Notes: a model not told the origin generated them from the sequence alone. A stretch of 64,000 nt of DNA from Manihot esculenta (GCF_001659605.2 NC_035169.2:19096263-19160262); one strand, 5' to 3'; positions 44,320-58,501 are shown, counted from the first letter of the stretch. Translations and numbers: made by a program.

Positions 44320-44800
44320 GTGTTGTGATTGGCTAGACTTACAAGAAAGAGAACATGAGGTGGTAGGTGTCCACGATAGTCACTTCGACACTCAAATCAG
44401 TAGTTGCTTAGAACTTGAGTAGGGTAAGAGAATAGTGTACCCTTGCTTCTATGATCGTTTTCCTTTTATATTGTAAGAAGATGAAGATAAATGTGACATT
44501 TCCTAGTAATCCGGCGATGATGTGGCAAACTGCTTGATAGAGGATATCGCCAGCTAATAGGTCAATCATCCAGCGATTACAAGTGTAGTGGGGATTCGTT
44601 GAACTGTACCTGATAACAGTAACTTTGTGCCAAGACTCGTCCTAACCAAGAGAGGGTGAGTTTTGATGATAAACCGGGTATTGAGGTGTCCGGATCTTTC
44701 TTTTCTCGAACGGAACTGTGTTTTCCACGTGTTATATCCTTGCCACGTGGATCTGTTCTGGTGATGACAACTCATGACTTATTTTGTCCGACTCTTGTCT
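44320..44800 (-). repeat. Possible LTR remnant upstream of the second gag
   Basis: The position upstream of the gag ATG and a TATA-like CAATATAAAAGG on the minus strand (about 44464-44476) suggest the 5' LTR of the second Tat-type element. I cannot set its ends. Confidence 0.35.
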
Positions 44801-46644
44801 AGCATCATCAATCATTTACATAAATTTATTATATAAAATTTATACTATATGTAATTAATAAATTTTTAGTAATAATTATTCTATTAAAATTATAAAATAG
44901 CCACAAATTATATACTAATTTTTATATCAATAATAGTTATTTAAAATAATTATATATATATCTATTAATTTTAACTAACAAATAAAAGAGTGAAGTTATA
45001 TTTAACTAACTTGTAAAAGAGAAAAGTTGCTCTGTATTGATGAATTGAGAGGGCTACGTGAGAAGGAGAGGTAGAGAAGAGAGGAGAGATGGTTGACTAC
45101 GGATATGAGAGTTGTGAGGGTTCGCTGGGGAGGGAACGCGGAATGGTTTATATGAGAGTTGCAGCGCAATAATAATAATAATTTTTTTTTTTTAACTTGT
45201 AAAATCATGACAACTCAATTTAAAATTGTTCCATCCACTAATTTAAAAAAATTAAATAAAATCAAATAATTATATATTTTTTATTAAACTCCACCCAATA
45301 CAGTCGGTAGCATGCTAATTCGTCCTGAGAACTTTTTTTCCTAAATCAGTGATTAAGATTTTTTTTTCATTTTTAACTTGTCTGGGTAGAGAGTTCCATA
45401 ATAACTTTACATGGGATAATATATTTTCTCCTAATAATGTTTTCATATCGTTACTTGGACATATTATGCCTAAAAATTTATGATAAAATATAAAAATCTA
45501 ATATCCAAACATTTATTGCTTTTTTATATTTATATTTTAATTTTTAAATTTTAAATAATAAAATTAATTTTTTCACGTTTATCTTTATTTTACTCATTTA
45601 TTTTAATTAATTTTATCAAAAAATATTTATCAGTTTTTATATTTATATTTTAACTTTAAAATTTTAAATAATAAAATCAATTTTTTCATTTTTATTTCAA
45701 TTTTAACCATTTTTCTTAATTAATTTTAATAAAAAATTTATAATTCACTATGCATAATTATTCCTAAAAAATCTATTAAATAAAAAAATTTAAATATTTA
45801 TTTTAATTCATATTTATATCCAAAACTTTAAATTTTGGATAATAAAATTAATTTCTTTTTAAATTTATCATAATTATAATAAAAAATACTAAATTGAATA
45901 TGAAAAATTATCAAAAAATTATAATATAATCTCTAAAATTTTATTTGACTAATAAAATAGTCCTTAAAATATATATTTTTATTTCAGTAATATCCTTTTT
46001 TATTAATTTCATTATTTACTTCCCTTCATTTTTATGTGTAGTTTAATAAAAATTTAAAATATAAAAAATTTATAGTATAAAATATATAATATTTTATTTT
46101 ATTTAATATTAGTGACATGAAATATAATTTTTTGTTCGATGAGTCAATAAATTAATATATATCACAAATTTATTTTTTATATAGATAAATAAAATAAAAA
46201 TATTAAATATTTTAAATAATTTTAAAAATATATAGTTAACATATCTAAATTTTTTATAAAAATTATAAAAGAAATGACTTTACATATTAAAACATGTAAT
46301 ATTTTATTTTATTTTATATTATTAATATAAAATATTTATATGTAATATTTTATGCAGAGAAAAATTTATTTATAATAAATATTTATTTAATATTACATAT
46401 AATAAATATAAAATAAATATATTTTTAATATAAAATTTAAATTAAAGAATTATATATTTATTAATATAAAATTTTAAAAACTATATTATAATTTATCATT
46501 AACTTTTTTTTATATTTAATAATTTGTGTTTTCTATAACCGTTAAATTAAGTTTTTTTCTTTTCAATAAAACTAACTGCTTAGTGTCTTATTTTTTTTTT
46601 TTTAAAAGTAAGTAGTTCATGTTTTTCAAAACTGTTTACTGTTT
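44801..46644. other. AT-rich intergenic sequence
   Basis: Very AT-rich sequence with many short runs of A or T. I see no ORF with recognisable domains, no RNA gene and no element boundary. A similar motif string, AATAATAAAATTAATTTTTTCA, recurs near 45556, 45669 and 45838, which points to old local duplication. Confidence 0.5.
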
Positions 46645-47310
46645 AGGGTAAACTATAGTTTAGTCCCTCTGATTTAGTGAAATACAATCTTTCGTCCCTC
46701 TATTTTAAAAAATCATCAATTTAATCCTTCACATTTAAAAAAACTGCAAAATAGTCCCTACCGTCAAATTTTCAGTTAACTTTCCGTTTATTTTAATGAA
46801 AATGACTAAACTACCCTTTAAGTAAAAAAAAAACCAATCAAGCAGTATTCACTCCATCCCAACACAGAAGAAGAATAAGGAGGAGGAGGAGGAGGAGGAG
46901 GAGGAGGAGGAGGAGAAAGGATTGGGAAAAGAAGAAGAAGAAGAAGAAGAAGAAGAAGAAGAAGAAGAAGAAGAAGAAGAAGAAGAAGAAAAAGGAGGAG
47001 GAGGAGGAGAAGGACAAGGAGGAGGATGAGGAGAAAAGGAAGAAGAGGACCGGGAGGAGGAGGAGGAGGAGGAGGAGGAAGATGAGGAGAAAAGGAAGAA
47101 GAGGATCGAGAAAAGAAGGAGAAGGATGAGGAGAAAATGGTAGTTTAGTCATTTTTATTAAAATAAATAGAAGGTTAACTGAAAATTTGACGGTAGAGAC
47201 TATTTTGTAGTTTTTTTTAAATGTAAAGGATTAAATTGACGATTTTTTAAAATAGAGGAACGAAAGATTGTATTTCACTAAATCAGAGGGATTAAATTGC
47301 AGTTTACTCT
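46645..47310. mobile_element. Foldback (MULE-like) element with a GGA/GAA microsatellite core
   Basis: The left arm (about 46645-46817) starts AGGGTAAACTATAGTTTAGTC and the right arm (about 47136-47310) is its inverted copy, ending ATTGCAGTTTACTCT. The arms of about 170 bases are highly similar. The core (about 46876-47135) is almost pure GGA and GAA repeats. The flanks ACTGTTT (46638-46644) and ACTATTT (47311-47317) may be a diverged TSD. There is no transposase, so it is non-autonomous. The assignment to Mutator-like elements rests on long TIRs and is tentative. Confidence 0.75.
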
Positions 47311-48274
47311 ACTATTTAATACCTTTCATTTCTAGCTATTTAGTCCTTTAGTTTATTTAAACCTTTAGTTTTGTGTAAAATTATTAAAATACCTTTATTT
47401 ATAATTAGCATTTATAATATCAAAACATAATTATTTGGTCCTATAAATTCAAAATAATAACTGAGAAATTAAATACTTTACAATTTAAAAAGATACTGAT
47501 TGTTTAGTATATTTTTTAAAATATAAAAAATAAATAGTTTTACAAAACCACAAAAATTGCGAGTTCCAATGAAAAAATATTTAAAAATCTGGTTGTAGAA
47601 TTGAATCCTAATTTATAAAGTAAGAGATAAATTAATTCATATATCAATTGCTATATATATGAGTGTAAATTTTGACATTTTATATTACAATGGAGCTATT
47701 TGACGATTAAATTATTAATTTAATGACATTTAAGGGAAATTGAAATAGTATAAATAAAAACTAAACATTGCTTGAAGAAGAGGAAAAGGGGAAAGTCATG
47801 GAATAAGGTGGTGATTAGTTTGAAAATATCTATTAAGTAGATAGGTAAAACTGAGAAATCATATCCCAAGAATGGATATAGCCTACTAAATGTTTAAATA
47901 TACAAACAAAATTTTTATAAAAAAAAGAAAAAGAAAAAGAAAAGAGTTGGAGAAGTGTGGAAGACAGAAAGGATCGCTTGTCTTTTCACTAATCCACAGA
48001 AACCAACAGATGAATGCATCAGCATATTAGTATTTTTATTTTTTATTTTTTAATTTTGATTTATGCTGCACATGAAGTTGCATCTTTGAGAATCCATGGC
48101 ATTTGTGGTTTAGTCTAATCTCTAATTATAATAACAACAATAAAAAATAAATATAATAACAAATTTAATCTATGATTGATTTATAATTAATAAATTTGAA
48201 TCAATTTTTGTATTTGTTAAAATTCGGTATTAGAGAAGAAAAACTACATAACAATAAGTTATAGGATTTAAGGG
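47311..48274. other. AT-rich intergenic sequence
   Basis: AT-rich sequence without recognisable genes or repeats. A purine-rich run (about 47930-47946) is the only notable texture. Confidence 0.5.
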
Positions 48275-48686
48275 TGAAGATTCGGTCGGTTTGGTTTAAA
48301 ATTGAACTAAATCAAATAAATCGAAAACTAAAATTTTAATATTTATAAAAATGGAATCGAATTAATTTTGGACAGAAATTGAATCAAATCAACCAGTCTG
48401 ATTCAGTTCGATTCTTATCGGTTTAATCGATTTGAATTTTTAATAATTTATTTTTATTTTTTACACTTTATTTTTAATATTTTAAAATTTAATAAAAATA
48501 TTTTTAATTTTAATATGATCTAATCTCTCTATATTATTGAAAATAATATATTATTATCACTAATTGGTTCAATTTGATTTTTTCGATTTTTTCTGCTCAA
48601 AATCGAATCAAACCGAAATAATTAAAATTTTTGAAATTAAAAACCAAATCGAATTGAAATAAATAAAAAACCGAACTGAATTTTCA
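48275..48686. mobile_element. Small AT-rich MITE-like repeat
   Basis: The left end reads GAAGATTCGGTCGGTTTGG and the right end is roughly its reverse complement (CCGAACTGAATTTTC). The body is full of short TCGGTTT/AAACCGA strings, typical of an abundant class of small plant repeats. I see no clear TSD. Confidence 0.5.
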
Positions 48687-48819
48687 AATTAAATAAGTAC
48701 CAAGCGTCTACTTAAGATGCCTTAAAATCACTTAACATTACCGTTAAGCCATGTTAACAAATGGACTAATAATGGGCTTAAGGCTTTATCCCTTTTACAG
48801 GCTCAAATTCTTAAAGAAA

Positions 48820-50108
48820 TGGACTTAACGTCCAACATGGAGCCCATATCCATTTCATTTTGGATCCAATTAAAAATCCAAAATATCACACCCATTCTCT
48901 AGCCTGCAAAGACAAATATTACTCGAGAAATTGATTGAATTTTCTCTTAATATACATATAATAAATATGTATAATCTGTTATAATTTTAAAATATAAAAA
49001 TATGAAAGAGGGAACTGGTGACTGGTCTAGTTAATTCATAATATATTTATACCACTATTTTCTCTATGAGGATCAAAATATTATATATACACACAAATCA
49101 AAATACATCCAGCAGTTTGAGCATACATTTTATATATTATCTTTCAAAATTACAAAAGACCTATGATTAGCCTAATCTCCATTAGACTTTGAAGCTGATA
49201 GAGTGGAAGAAAGGTCAATATTAGAAGATGTAGACCATTAGGAGTGGATCGCAAAAAAGAATATATATGTAATATTAAAAATATAAGAGGTGAGTACAAT
49301 TTAGGATAAATAAATAACAAAGGGGAAAAAGATAAAATTTTGGTACTTAATAGTACCAAATATTAAACTAAAATAAGTCAACTAAATAAATACAATTTAA
49401 TTCAATTACTAAAAATTAAACTGAATAAACATTTTGCTAAAATATTGCTGTTGGAATAATGAACTCAATCATAAATGTGATAAATAAAATCCGCATACAC
49501 TTAAAACATGCTCCCCGTAGATAATGCTAGCATTTCAGGTGTGATAAAATAAAATAATAATAGTATGAAAGTAATACTGACATCTTAGACTCTATGATGA
49601 CTATTTTGACACAAGAACAAGTAAAATACTGGTTATACATATTTGCAGAACTATCAAAAAAGTAACCACCTGACATACGTTCTAAAGATTGTGTATATCA
49701 AGCGTTGTCTGAAAGACCGTATAAATATATGGTAAGTTAAAATTAAATTATCTGTCATCAAGATGTTATCTGCTCAGTGCATATACAGAATGTAATCAGT
49801 TATTTATTCAGCTGTATTTTAATTTTTATTTTCATTAATTCAAGAAATATAAATTCATTTTATCCATTATTATTTTAAATAAATAAAATAACATATATTT
49901 ATATATATGTTTAATAAAAATATCAATATTCCACTCACCTGTACCGAGAACAAAATAAGTTTAGATTGTAGGAATACTCCTATTATCTATACTAAAAGTT
50001 AAATTCTCTAATAAAATTAAAAAAAATATATATCAAGTGATAAAAAAATATTTTAGAATGAAAATATAAAACATGAAATGTGAATTTTAAATATTATATA
50101 TATATATG
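48820..50108 (+). repeat. Tandem duplication, unit 1 (about 1289 bp)
   Basis: It starts TGGACTTAACGTCCAACATGG and continues with AAATACATCCAGCAG, AGATGTAGACCATTAGGAGTGG, CAGGTGTGATAAAATAAAATAATAA and a TATAAATATATGG block (49720s). All recur in the same order in unit 2. Unit 2 starts directly where unit 1 ends. No coding frame is shared. It might be an old non-autonomous element or LTR pair; I cannot identify it. Confidence 0.8.
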
Positions 50109-50874
50109 TGGACTTAACATCCAACATGAAGCACATATCCATTTTATTTTGGATCCACTTAAAAGTTCAAAATGTCACACTCACTCTCTAGTCTGTAAAA
50201 ACGGATATGACTCGAAAAACTAATAAAATTTTCCTTGAATATACATATAATGAATACGTATAATCTGCTATAATTTAAAAATATAAAAATATGAAAAAGA
50301 AGATTGGTGGTTGGTCTAGTTAATTTATAATATATTTACACCAATGTTTCCTCTATGAGAATCAAAAGTTTATATCTATATACACCAATCAAAATACATC
50401 CAGCAGCTTGAGTATATAATTTATATATTATCTTCTAAAATTATAAAAAGTTAGGAAAAATTTAGGATTGGCTTGACCCACTAAACTCTAAAGCTAATGA
50501 AGTGAAAGAAAGGACAATATTAGTAGATGTAGACAGTTAGGAGTGGGTCACAAAAAAGGATCTATAATATTAAAAATTTAAGAGGTGAGTACAATTTCCT
50601 CAATAAACAGATAAATAAATAATAAAAGGGGAAAAAATAAAGTTTCGGTACTTAGTAGTACCAAATATTAACCTAAAATAGGTCAGCTGAATAAATACAA
50701 TTTAATTCGATTACTATAAATTAAACAGAATAAACATTTTGCTAAAATATTACTATTGAAATAATGAATCCAAAATCTTATATGTGATAAATAAAATTCA
50801 CATACACTTATAACATGCTCCATGTGGATAATACTAGCATCTCAGGTGTGATAAAATAAAATAATAACAGGCTG

Positions 50875-53156
50875 TGTAACGACCCGAAAATTGGAGCGCT
50901 ATCGGCGCTAGGATCCAGATCGGCTTAAGGCCGCCGGGACCCGTAGCAAGCCAAACATTCATCCTATGAACCTGTTTAATCCCATACATGATCAACAACA
51001 TACATAAAAATTTTGAACTTTTCCTTACATTCATTCATTCTTTCATTCATTCACCAAACTCAACCTGTGCATGCACTATACATAACATAGTCATAAACAT
51101 TAACCCCTCCTTGGAGTCCTCATCAATGCTCCAATGGGGCGACATAACATACATTGAGTTTTGTTAACCATAGTCATTTATTAAAATCATTACATTTAAG
51201 AGATCACGTAAACAAAGGGGATTAACACAACTAGGGTCAAGCACAACTATAACCTCAATAGACATTATTACATATCATTTCTATACTATACTTTTACATT
51301 ACAATATATTCATGTCCACAGCTAGCTATTACATGACCATAACTTTATTACTCTTGCTGACCTCCTGGTCTACCCTGTACCTGCAATCCTGGGGGTTAAG
51401 GGAGAGGAGTGAGCTACTAGAGCCCAGTGAGCAGAATAATAAAACATTTTATTTAAACATTTGATATCATGGAATGCATCACATCACAACTAATCACATC
51501 AAGGATGAATTTGTCACCCATAGCCCTCTAAGTGGTCCAACTGTGCCAGGGGCGTAGAATGGGCCTCACTGGTCTTTCTCTTACATAACATATCATAACA
51601 TAACATTCCAACTGTGCCAGGGGCGTAGAATGGGCCTCGCTGGTCTTTCTCTCACATAGTGCCAAGGGCGTAGAATGGGCCTCACTGGTCTTCCGTACCG
51701 TATCATATCATACCATATCATATCATGGGAGGGCTAAAGGATCATTCAACATTCATCCGCATCATCAACATATTATGTAATGCAACATATTCGTGAATTC
51801 TAATGCAAACAACCTAATATATCTCATGGCATTCATGATGCGTGAATCATGCTAAGAATTAATTTATTTACTTTAAAACATAAAGAGTTTATTCCACTCA
51901 CCTCTAGTTGAAACTCTACTGACTCTGAAGCGACCGACTCACTGCTGGGGTCCTCAGTTCCTCGGTCCGAATCTACACAGGTGGACTCAAATGAGGGACC
52001 AAACATCTATGATCAAGACTCTAAAATACTCCCCAAAAACCCCCAAAACACCTTAAAACAATCATAGAAAATATGCAAAGGAAGGCTGAACAGGGCACTT
52101 TCGGCGGCAGGTTCGGCGACCGAAAGTCCCTCCAGAGCCAAAAGTCATGCAGGTTCGGCGGCACCTTCGGCAGCCGAAAGTGCCCTCCAGAGACGAAAGT
52201 CCATTTTCGGGGGCAGGCTTCGGCAGCCGAAAGGCTTGCCTCACAGATAGGTTCGGCGGTCGAAACTCCTTTCGGCTGCCGAACCTGGTTTCTCCCAAAG
52301 GGCAGAAACCAGCTCTTCTCTGCATACTTCCCTCCCAAACCTTCCAATCAAGCATACAACTCAACCAAAACATAAATAAACACATACATAAGCTCTTAGG
52401 GGCTTCAAACTAACTTAAACCCCAACTATAACACATCAAACATGCATAACCAACACACATTGTCCATATAATCACATAAAACCTAACAAAGTTCAACTAA
52501 CCTAAACATGCATTTCTACCCCATAGATCAACTTAAAACTTGTTTAAAACATACAATGAGCTCAAGATCGGCTCTTACCTCTTGAAGATCGAGAGAGAGA
52601 CGACCTAAACTTGGAAACCAAAGGAAAAGAGCTCCTGAGTCTTCCAAGCCTCAAAACTCGCTTAAATGCTCAAAATCTTCAAAACAAAGTAAAAACTTAT
52701 GAAAATCATGAAAGATTTGAAGAAAAGGACTCAAAATCGGCGAGGGACGGCGGAGAACTCACCTTGGCCGAAAATGGGGAGAAAAGCTCGCCCATTCGGA
52801 CAAGGAGACCCTTTTATAGGTGGCTAGCCAGGCCACTTTCGGGGGCCTAACGTGCCTCCGCATGCATGCCATGTTCGGCGGCCGAACCTGGACTTCCCTC
52901 ACTTATGCTTTCGGGGGCCTAAGGCCCTGCCGAAGTGCATGCATGTTCGGCGGCCGAACTTGAGGTTCGGCGGCCGAACCTGAGTCTTCTTCTCAAGACT
53001 ATTTTCATTCAAAACTTAATTTCTTTCTTGCTTAAAACCATAAAATACATTAAGACATTTTATGAAAACATGATTTTACCCTTCTAGAGGTTTTCGACAT
53101 CCGAGATTCCACCGGACGGTAGGAATTCCGGTACTGGAGTCTAGCCGGGTATTACA
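50875..53156 (-). repeat. 3' LTR of copy D (2282 bp)
   Basis: Ends are TGTAACGACC and GGGTATTACA on the plus strand. It holds three minisatellite units of the 'gtgccaggggcgtagaatgg' kind (51537-51700), TTCGGCGGCCGAA palindromes (52100-52280, 52865-52982) and a TATA box at 52811-52819 (minus strand CTATAAAAG). Confidence 0.92.
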
Positions 53157-53170
53157 TTCTTCCCCCCTTA
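53157..53170 (-). other. Polypurine tract of copy D
   Basis: The minus strand reads TAAGGGGGGAAGAA next to the 3' LTR. It is nearly identical to the tract of copy A. Confidence 0.75.
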
Positions 53171-53255
53171 AGAACATTCGTCCCCGAATGTTCACCAAAC
53201 AAACATAGCATGGCATAAAACATACACATTCCTATAAAACACATAAAATCTCACC

Positions 53256-56200
53256 TTAGAAGAGATGAGGATATTGCCGGAGCATAGACTCCCGTGTCTC
53301 CCAGGTACACTCTTCGATGTTGTGGTGATTCCAAAGGACTTTCACCATCGGGATTTCCTTGTTCCTTAGCTTTCTGATCTGGGTGTCTAGGATCCGTACT
53401 GGCTGCTCAACATAGGTGAGATCCTCTTGGATCTCCACATCAGGCTCACTAAGAACCTTGCCCGGATCTGACACGAACTTTCTTAACATAGAAACATGGA
53501 AAACCGGATGGATTCTTTCTATTGAAGCAGGCAAGTCCAGCTTGTACAATACATTCCGAATCTTCTGCAAGATCTCAAAGGGTCCGATGTACCGTGGAGC
53601 TAGCTTACCTTTCTTCCCAAACCGAATCACCCCTTTAATTGGAGACACATTGAGCAATACCAAATCCCCCTTCTGAAACTCTACTTGCCTTCTGCGGATG
53701 TCTACATAACTCTTCTGCCTGCTTGCAGCAGTCTTAATCCTTTCTCTGATTATGGGCACCACTCTGCTGGTGATCTCTACTAGCTCAGGCCCTGCCAAGG
53801 CCTTTTCCCCAACTTCTTCCCAGCAAACCGGTGACCTGCACTTCCTTCCATACAAAGCTTCATATGGGGCCATCCCTATGCTGGCATGATGGCTGTTATT
53901 GTAGGCAAACTCCACCAAGGGTAGATGCTGCCTCCAAGAACCGCCAAAATCCAGCACACACATTCTAAGCATATCCTCTATTGTCTGGATGGTCCTCTCT
54001 GATTGTCCGTCCGTCTGTGAATGGAAAGCAGTGCTAAAATCCAACCTGGTACCCATAGCATTCTGCAGACTCTGCCAAAACCTGGAGGTGAACTGGGGCC
54101 CTCTATCCGACGCTATTGAAACAGGAACCCCATGCAACCTGACGATCTCATCAACATACACCTGCGCTAACTTGTCCATAGAATAGCCACTCCTGACAGG
54201 GATGAAGTGAGCAGTTTTGGTGAGTCTGTCCACAATCACCCATATGGAGTCCAATCTGTTGGACGCCGCTGGTAGCCCCACCACGAAATCCATAGCTATG
54301 TTCTCCCATTTCCACTCTGGAATAGGTAGTGGGTTAAGCATTCCAGCCGGCTTCTAATGTTCCAGCTTCACCCTCTGACACACTTCGCAGGCTGACACAA
54401 ACTGTGCCACTTCTCTCTTCATAGCTGGCCACCAATAAACCTTCTTCATATCTTGATACATTTTGGTGGCTCCAGGGTGAACACTGTATCTGACATTATG
54501 AGCCTCTCTCATAATGTCTCCCTTCAGCCCTATGTCATCTGGTAAACACAATCTGCTCCCATAGCGGAGGATCCCCTTGCTGTCGAATCTGACTCACTAT
54601 CCTTGCCTGACTGAACAGTCCTGGCAATCTTCACTAACTCTGGGTCCTCATGCTGTTTCTGAGCCACCTGTTCCAAAAACACGGGTGCTACTCTCATCTG
54701 GGCTACCAAAGCACCTGTTCCAGACAACTCCAACTGTAGACCTTCATTCATGAGCTCGAAGAACTCCCTCACTACTGGCCTCCTCTCTGCTGCAATATGG
54801 GATAAACTGCCAAGTGATTTCCGGCTTAAGGCGTCTGCCACAACATTCGCCTTACCCGGATGGTACTGGATCTTGCAATCATAGTCACTAAGCAGTTCTA
54901 CCCATCTCCTCTGCCTCAGATTCAGATCCCTCTGACTCAAGATGTATTGCAGGCTCTTATGATCGGTGAAGATCTCACATTTAACCCCATAGAGGTAATG
55001 CCTCCACATCTTGAGTGCAAAGATTACTGCTGCCATCTCAAGGTCATGTGTAGGGTAATTCAACTCGTGCTTCTTCAGCTGCCTTGAAGCATAAGCAATC
55101 ACCCTTTCATTCTGCATTAGTACACAACCCAGTCCCACACGGGACGCATCACAATAGACTGAAAAGTCTTCATTGCTAGATGGCAGAGCTAACACTGGTG
55201 CTGAAGTCAACCTCTTCTTTAGCTCCTCAAAGCTCTCTTCACACTGGTCGGTCCACACAAACCTCTGGTTCTTCTTAGTCAGTCTGGTCATGGGAGCTGC
55301 AATCTTAGAGAAGTCCTGAACGAACCTCCTATAGTAACCTGCCAAACCCAAGAAACTCTTGATCTCTGTCACTGTAATGGGTCTAGGCCAGTTAGCTACA
55401 GCTTCCACTTTCTTGGGGTCTACCTCGATTCCATTTTCTGACATCACATGCCCCATGAAAGAGGTGCTCCTCAGCCAGAACTCACACTTGGAGAACTTGG
55501 CATACAAGCCATGTTCCCTCAAGGTCCGCAAAACCAACCTCAGATGATGGGCATGCTCCTCTGCATTCCTAGAATACACTAAGATATCATCTATGAACAC
55601 AATAACAAAGTGATCCAGGTACTGGCTAAACACTCTGTTCATGAGATCCATGAATGCTGCAGGGGCATTGGTTAACCCGAACGGCATCACAAGGAACTCA
55701 TAATGCCCATATCTGGTCCTGAATGCTGTCTTCGGCACATCCTCTTCTCTTATCCTTAGCTGATGGTACCCCGATCTCAGATCTATTTTGGAGAAACAAC
55801 TTGCTCCTGCTAGCTGGTCGAATAGATCGTCGATCCTTGGCAACGGGTACTTATTCTTGGTAGTGACCTTGTTCAACTGCCTGTAGTCGATACAAAGTCT
55901 AAGGGATCCATCCTTCTTTTTCACAAATAGCACTGGAGCACCCCAAGGTGAGGTACTCGGTCGGATTAAACCCCTATCTACCAGCTCTTGCAACTACTCT
56001 TTTAACTCTTTCAATTCTGTTGGTGCCATCCTATAGGGAGGGATAGAGATCGGTCTAGTTCCAGGCATCAATTCAATTTCAAACTCTATCTCCCTAGCAG
56101 GTGGTAAACCTGGTAGCTCGTCTGGAAACACATCTATAAACTCACTGACCACGGGCACTGAGGCGGGCTCTCTGACATGACTATCCAGCTCTCTCACATG

Positions 56201-58246
56201 AGCTAGAAAACCCTGACAACCCCTCCTGAGCAGCCTACGAGCCTGAAGGGCTGATATCAAACCTCTAGGTGTACTCCCCCTGTCTCCTCTGGAGACAACC
56301 TCTGACCCATCCTGACATCTAAACCTGACTACCTTGTCTCTGCAGTCCAAGGTAGCACCATGGGTAGATAGCCAATCCATCCCTAGAATGACGTCAAAAT
56401 CTGTCAAGTCTAGAACCACAAGGTCGGCAGAAAGGCATCTCCCCTCAACAAAAACTGGACTATACTGGCAGACTGACTCTGCCACTGACGGGTCACACTT
56501 GGGTCCACTGACCCATAGGGGACACTCTAACCCAGAGACCATCAATCCCAACCTCTCGACGGCCCTCAGAGCAATAAAAGAATGCGATGCACCAGGGTCC
56601 ATTAATGCATACACATCAGAACAACCAATGATGAGGTTACCTGACACCACGGTGTTGGATGTGTTTGCCTCCTGCTGAGTCATGGTGAAGATCCGTGCTG
56701 GAGCTGACGGGCCCTCACCCCTGAAACCCGCTGAAGAAGAGGCTGCCCCTCTCCCTCTGCCTCTGCCACTAGCCTGAGTCGCGGCTGGAGCTGCTGGCTG
56801 AGCCACACTACCAGAAGCTGTCTGCTGAGACTGTGCCCCAAAAGCTGCCCTAGGACACTCCCGTGCCATGTGTCCCTCCTGCCCACATCTGAAGCAGGCT
56901 GTCGTCCTAACCAGACATACTCCTTTGTGCGGCCTCCCACACTTCTTGCATACTGCATTATCTGCACCTGAGCTCGAACCACTTCCTAATCCCAGACCAG
57001 ACTTGATCTTATTCCAGAACTTGTTCTTCTTTGGCTTCTTGGTGGTACTGCTCCACCTCTTACTACCTGAACTCAGAGAAGAAGGGTCTATCCTTCCCCC
57101 ACCTGGGGTCTTGGAACCAGAAGGCTGTGCCACTGATTGCTTGACTTTCCCTTCGATGATAGCACTAGCCTCCATCCTCCGAGCCATATCCACTATGGCA
57201 TGGAAACTCTTCCTCTCTGCTGACTGAATCAAGGAGGAATACCTGGAATGGAGCCTCATGATATACCTCCTTGACTTCCTCTGATCCGTGTCTAGATTCT
57301 GCCCAGCAAACGGCAACAGCTCCAAGAATCTGTCTGTATACTCATCCACGCTCATCTCATCTGTCTGCCTCAACTGCTCAAATTCAATCATTTTCAACTC
57401 CCTGGAACTGTCAGGGAAAGCCCATCCTGCAAACTCATTTGCAAACTCCTCCCATGATAGGCTGTCCAATCTCGGGTTCACATAGTTCTTAAACCACTCT
57501 CGGGCCTTCTTGCATTTTAGTGTGAACCCAGCCATCTGGATGGCTCTACTGTCATCAGCTCCTATCTCATCTGTAATTGTTTTGACCCTCTCAAGGTACA
57601 CAAACGGGTCATCACCGGTTTCAAACTGGGGAGCACCCAGCTTCATGTAGTCGGTCATCTTGACCTTGCTCCCTCCAGATGAGCTAGGTTTAGGCATTTG
57701 GGTTTCTGGGACAGTAGGTGCTGCTGGTGGTGAAGGAGGTGCAGCATCCCCTGGGGTAGGGTTTGTTGTACCTGGATGGTAGGGTGGGGGTGGATACATG
57801 GGGTACTGTGGGTACGGTGGGTAGAAAGGTGGGTATGGCATCTGAGAGTGATAAGGGTTAAAACTGGGTTAATCCGATGTACCTCCCATCGAATACCCGG
57901 GATTATGTGAAAAGGGTGGGTAGTAGGGTGGCTGAACAAATCCCGAGGCCTGAGTGCCTCCTTGGGACTCTCCCATTCCCTCTTCCGACATACTTACTCC
58001 GAGACTGCCATCCCTCCTCTGATCCACATCCATCTGATCCCCCACATCCTCTGACATTTCCCCTTGCACTGTTCCCCTCACTGATATGCTTCTACCTAGA
58101 TCCAAAGACCTTCTAGGGTCTCTTACTGCTCTATCTCTGCTGGACCTACTTGACATTGCCCTAGGCAATGCAGGAGGACGGGCATCAGTGCCCTCGTCCT
58201 GGGGTGGTACTCCAGTCAATCGTGCCGATCGACGAGTTCCTCTCAT
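53256..58246 (-). pseudogene. gag-pol: gag-pol polyprotein of copy D (three stops, one frameshift)
   Basis: The ATG at 58246 starts MRGTRRSARL. Gag has the WFKNYV/EFANEFAGWAF core and the knuckle CFRCGQEGHMAREC. The gag-protease junction is open here (TMTQQEANTSN). Protease has DPGASHSFI, RT has [21 protein letters not shown] and FIDD, RNase H has [10 protein letters not shown] and TDHKSLQY, and integrase has an HHCC finger, DD35E and a C-terminal chromodomain. Breaks: TAA at 57869-57871 (Tyr in copy B), TAG at 55994-55996, a frameshift near 54597 between RNase H and integrase, and TAG at 54354-54356. The two TAGs replace CAG. The natural stop is TAA at 53256-53258. Confidence 0.9.
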
Positions 58247-58501
58247 CCTGTTTTCTGAAAAACAGCACACATCACATAAACATTAGCATCAAATGGTTCA
58301 TGTGCAAACGCATGAACCCGCATCACATACATCACATACATAGCATATCATTAAAGCACATGTATATAATCATGGCATTTCACATCATCATTCAAGACAG
58401 GACTCCACATCCTATCCTAGTGGACATGATCTTCCTATTGAGCTTGACCTTTTATAACCTCTATGAGCCCGATACTCTAGGTCCGACCATATGAACCTAG
58501 G

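Noticed and set aside
46838..47152. Open frame of 104 residues, almost only Phe, Leu and Ser, on the minus strand
   Set aside because: It is the GGA/GAA microsatellite read on the other strand.
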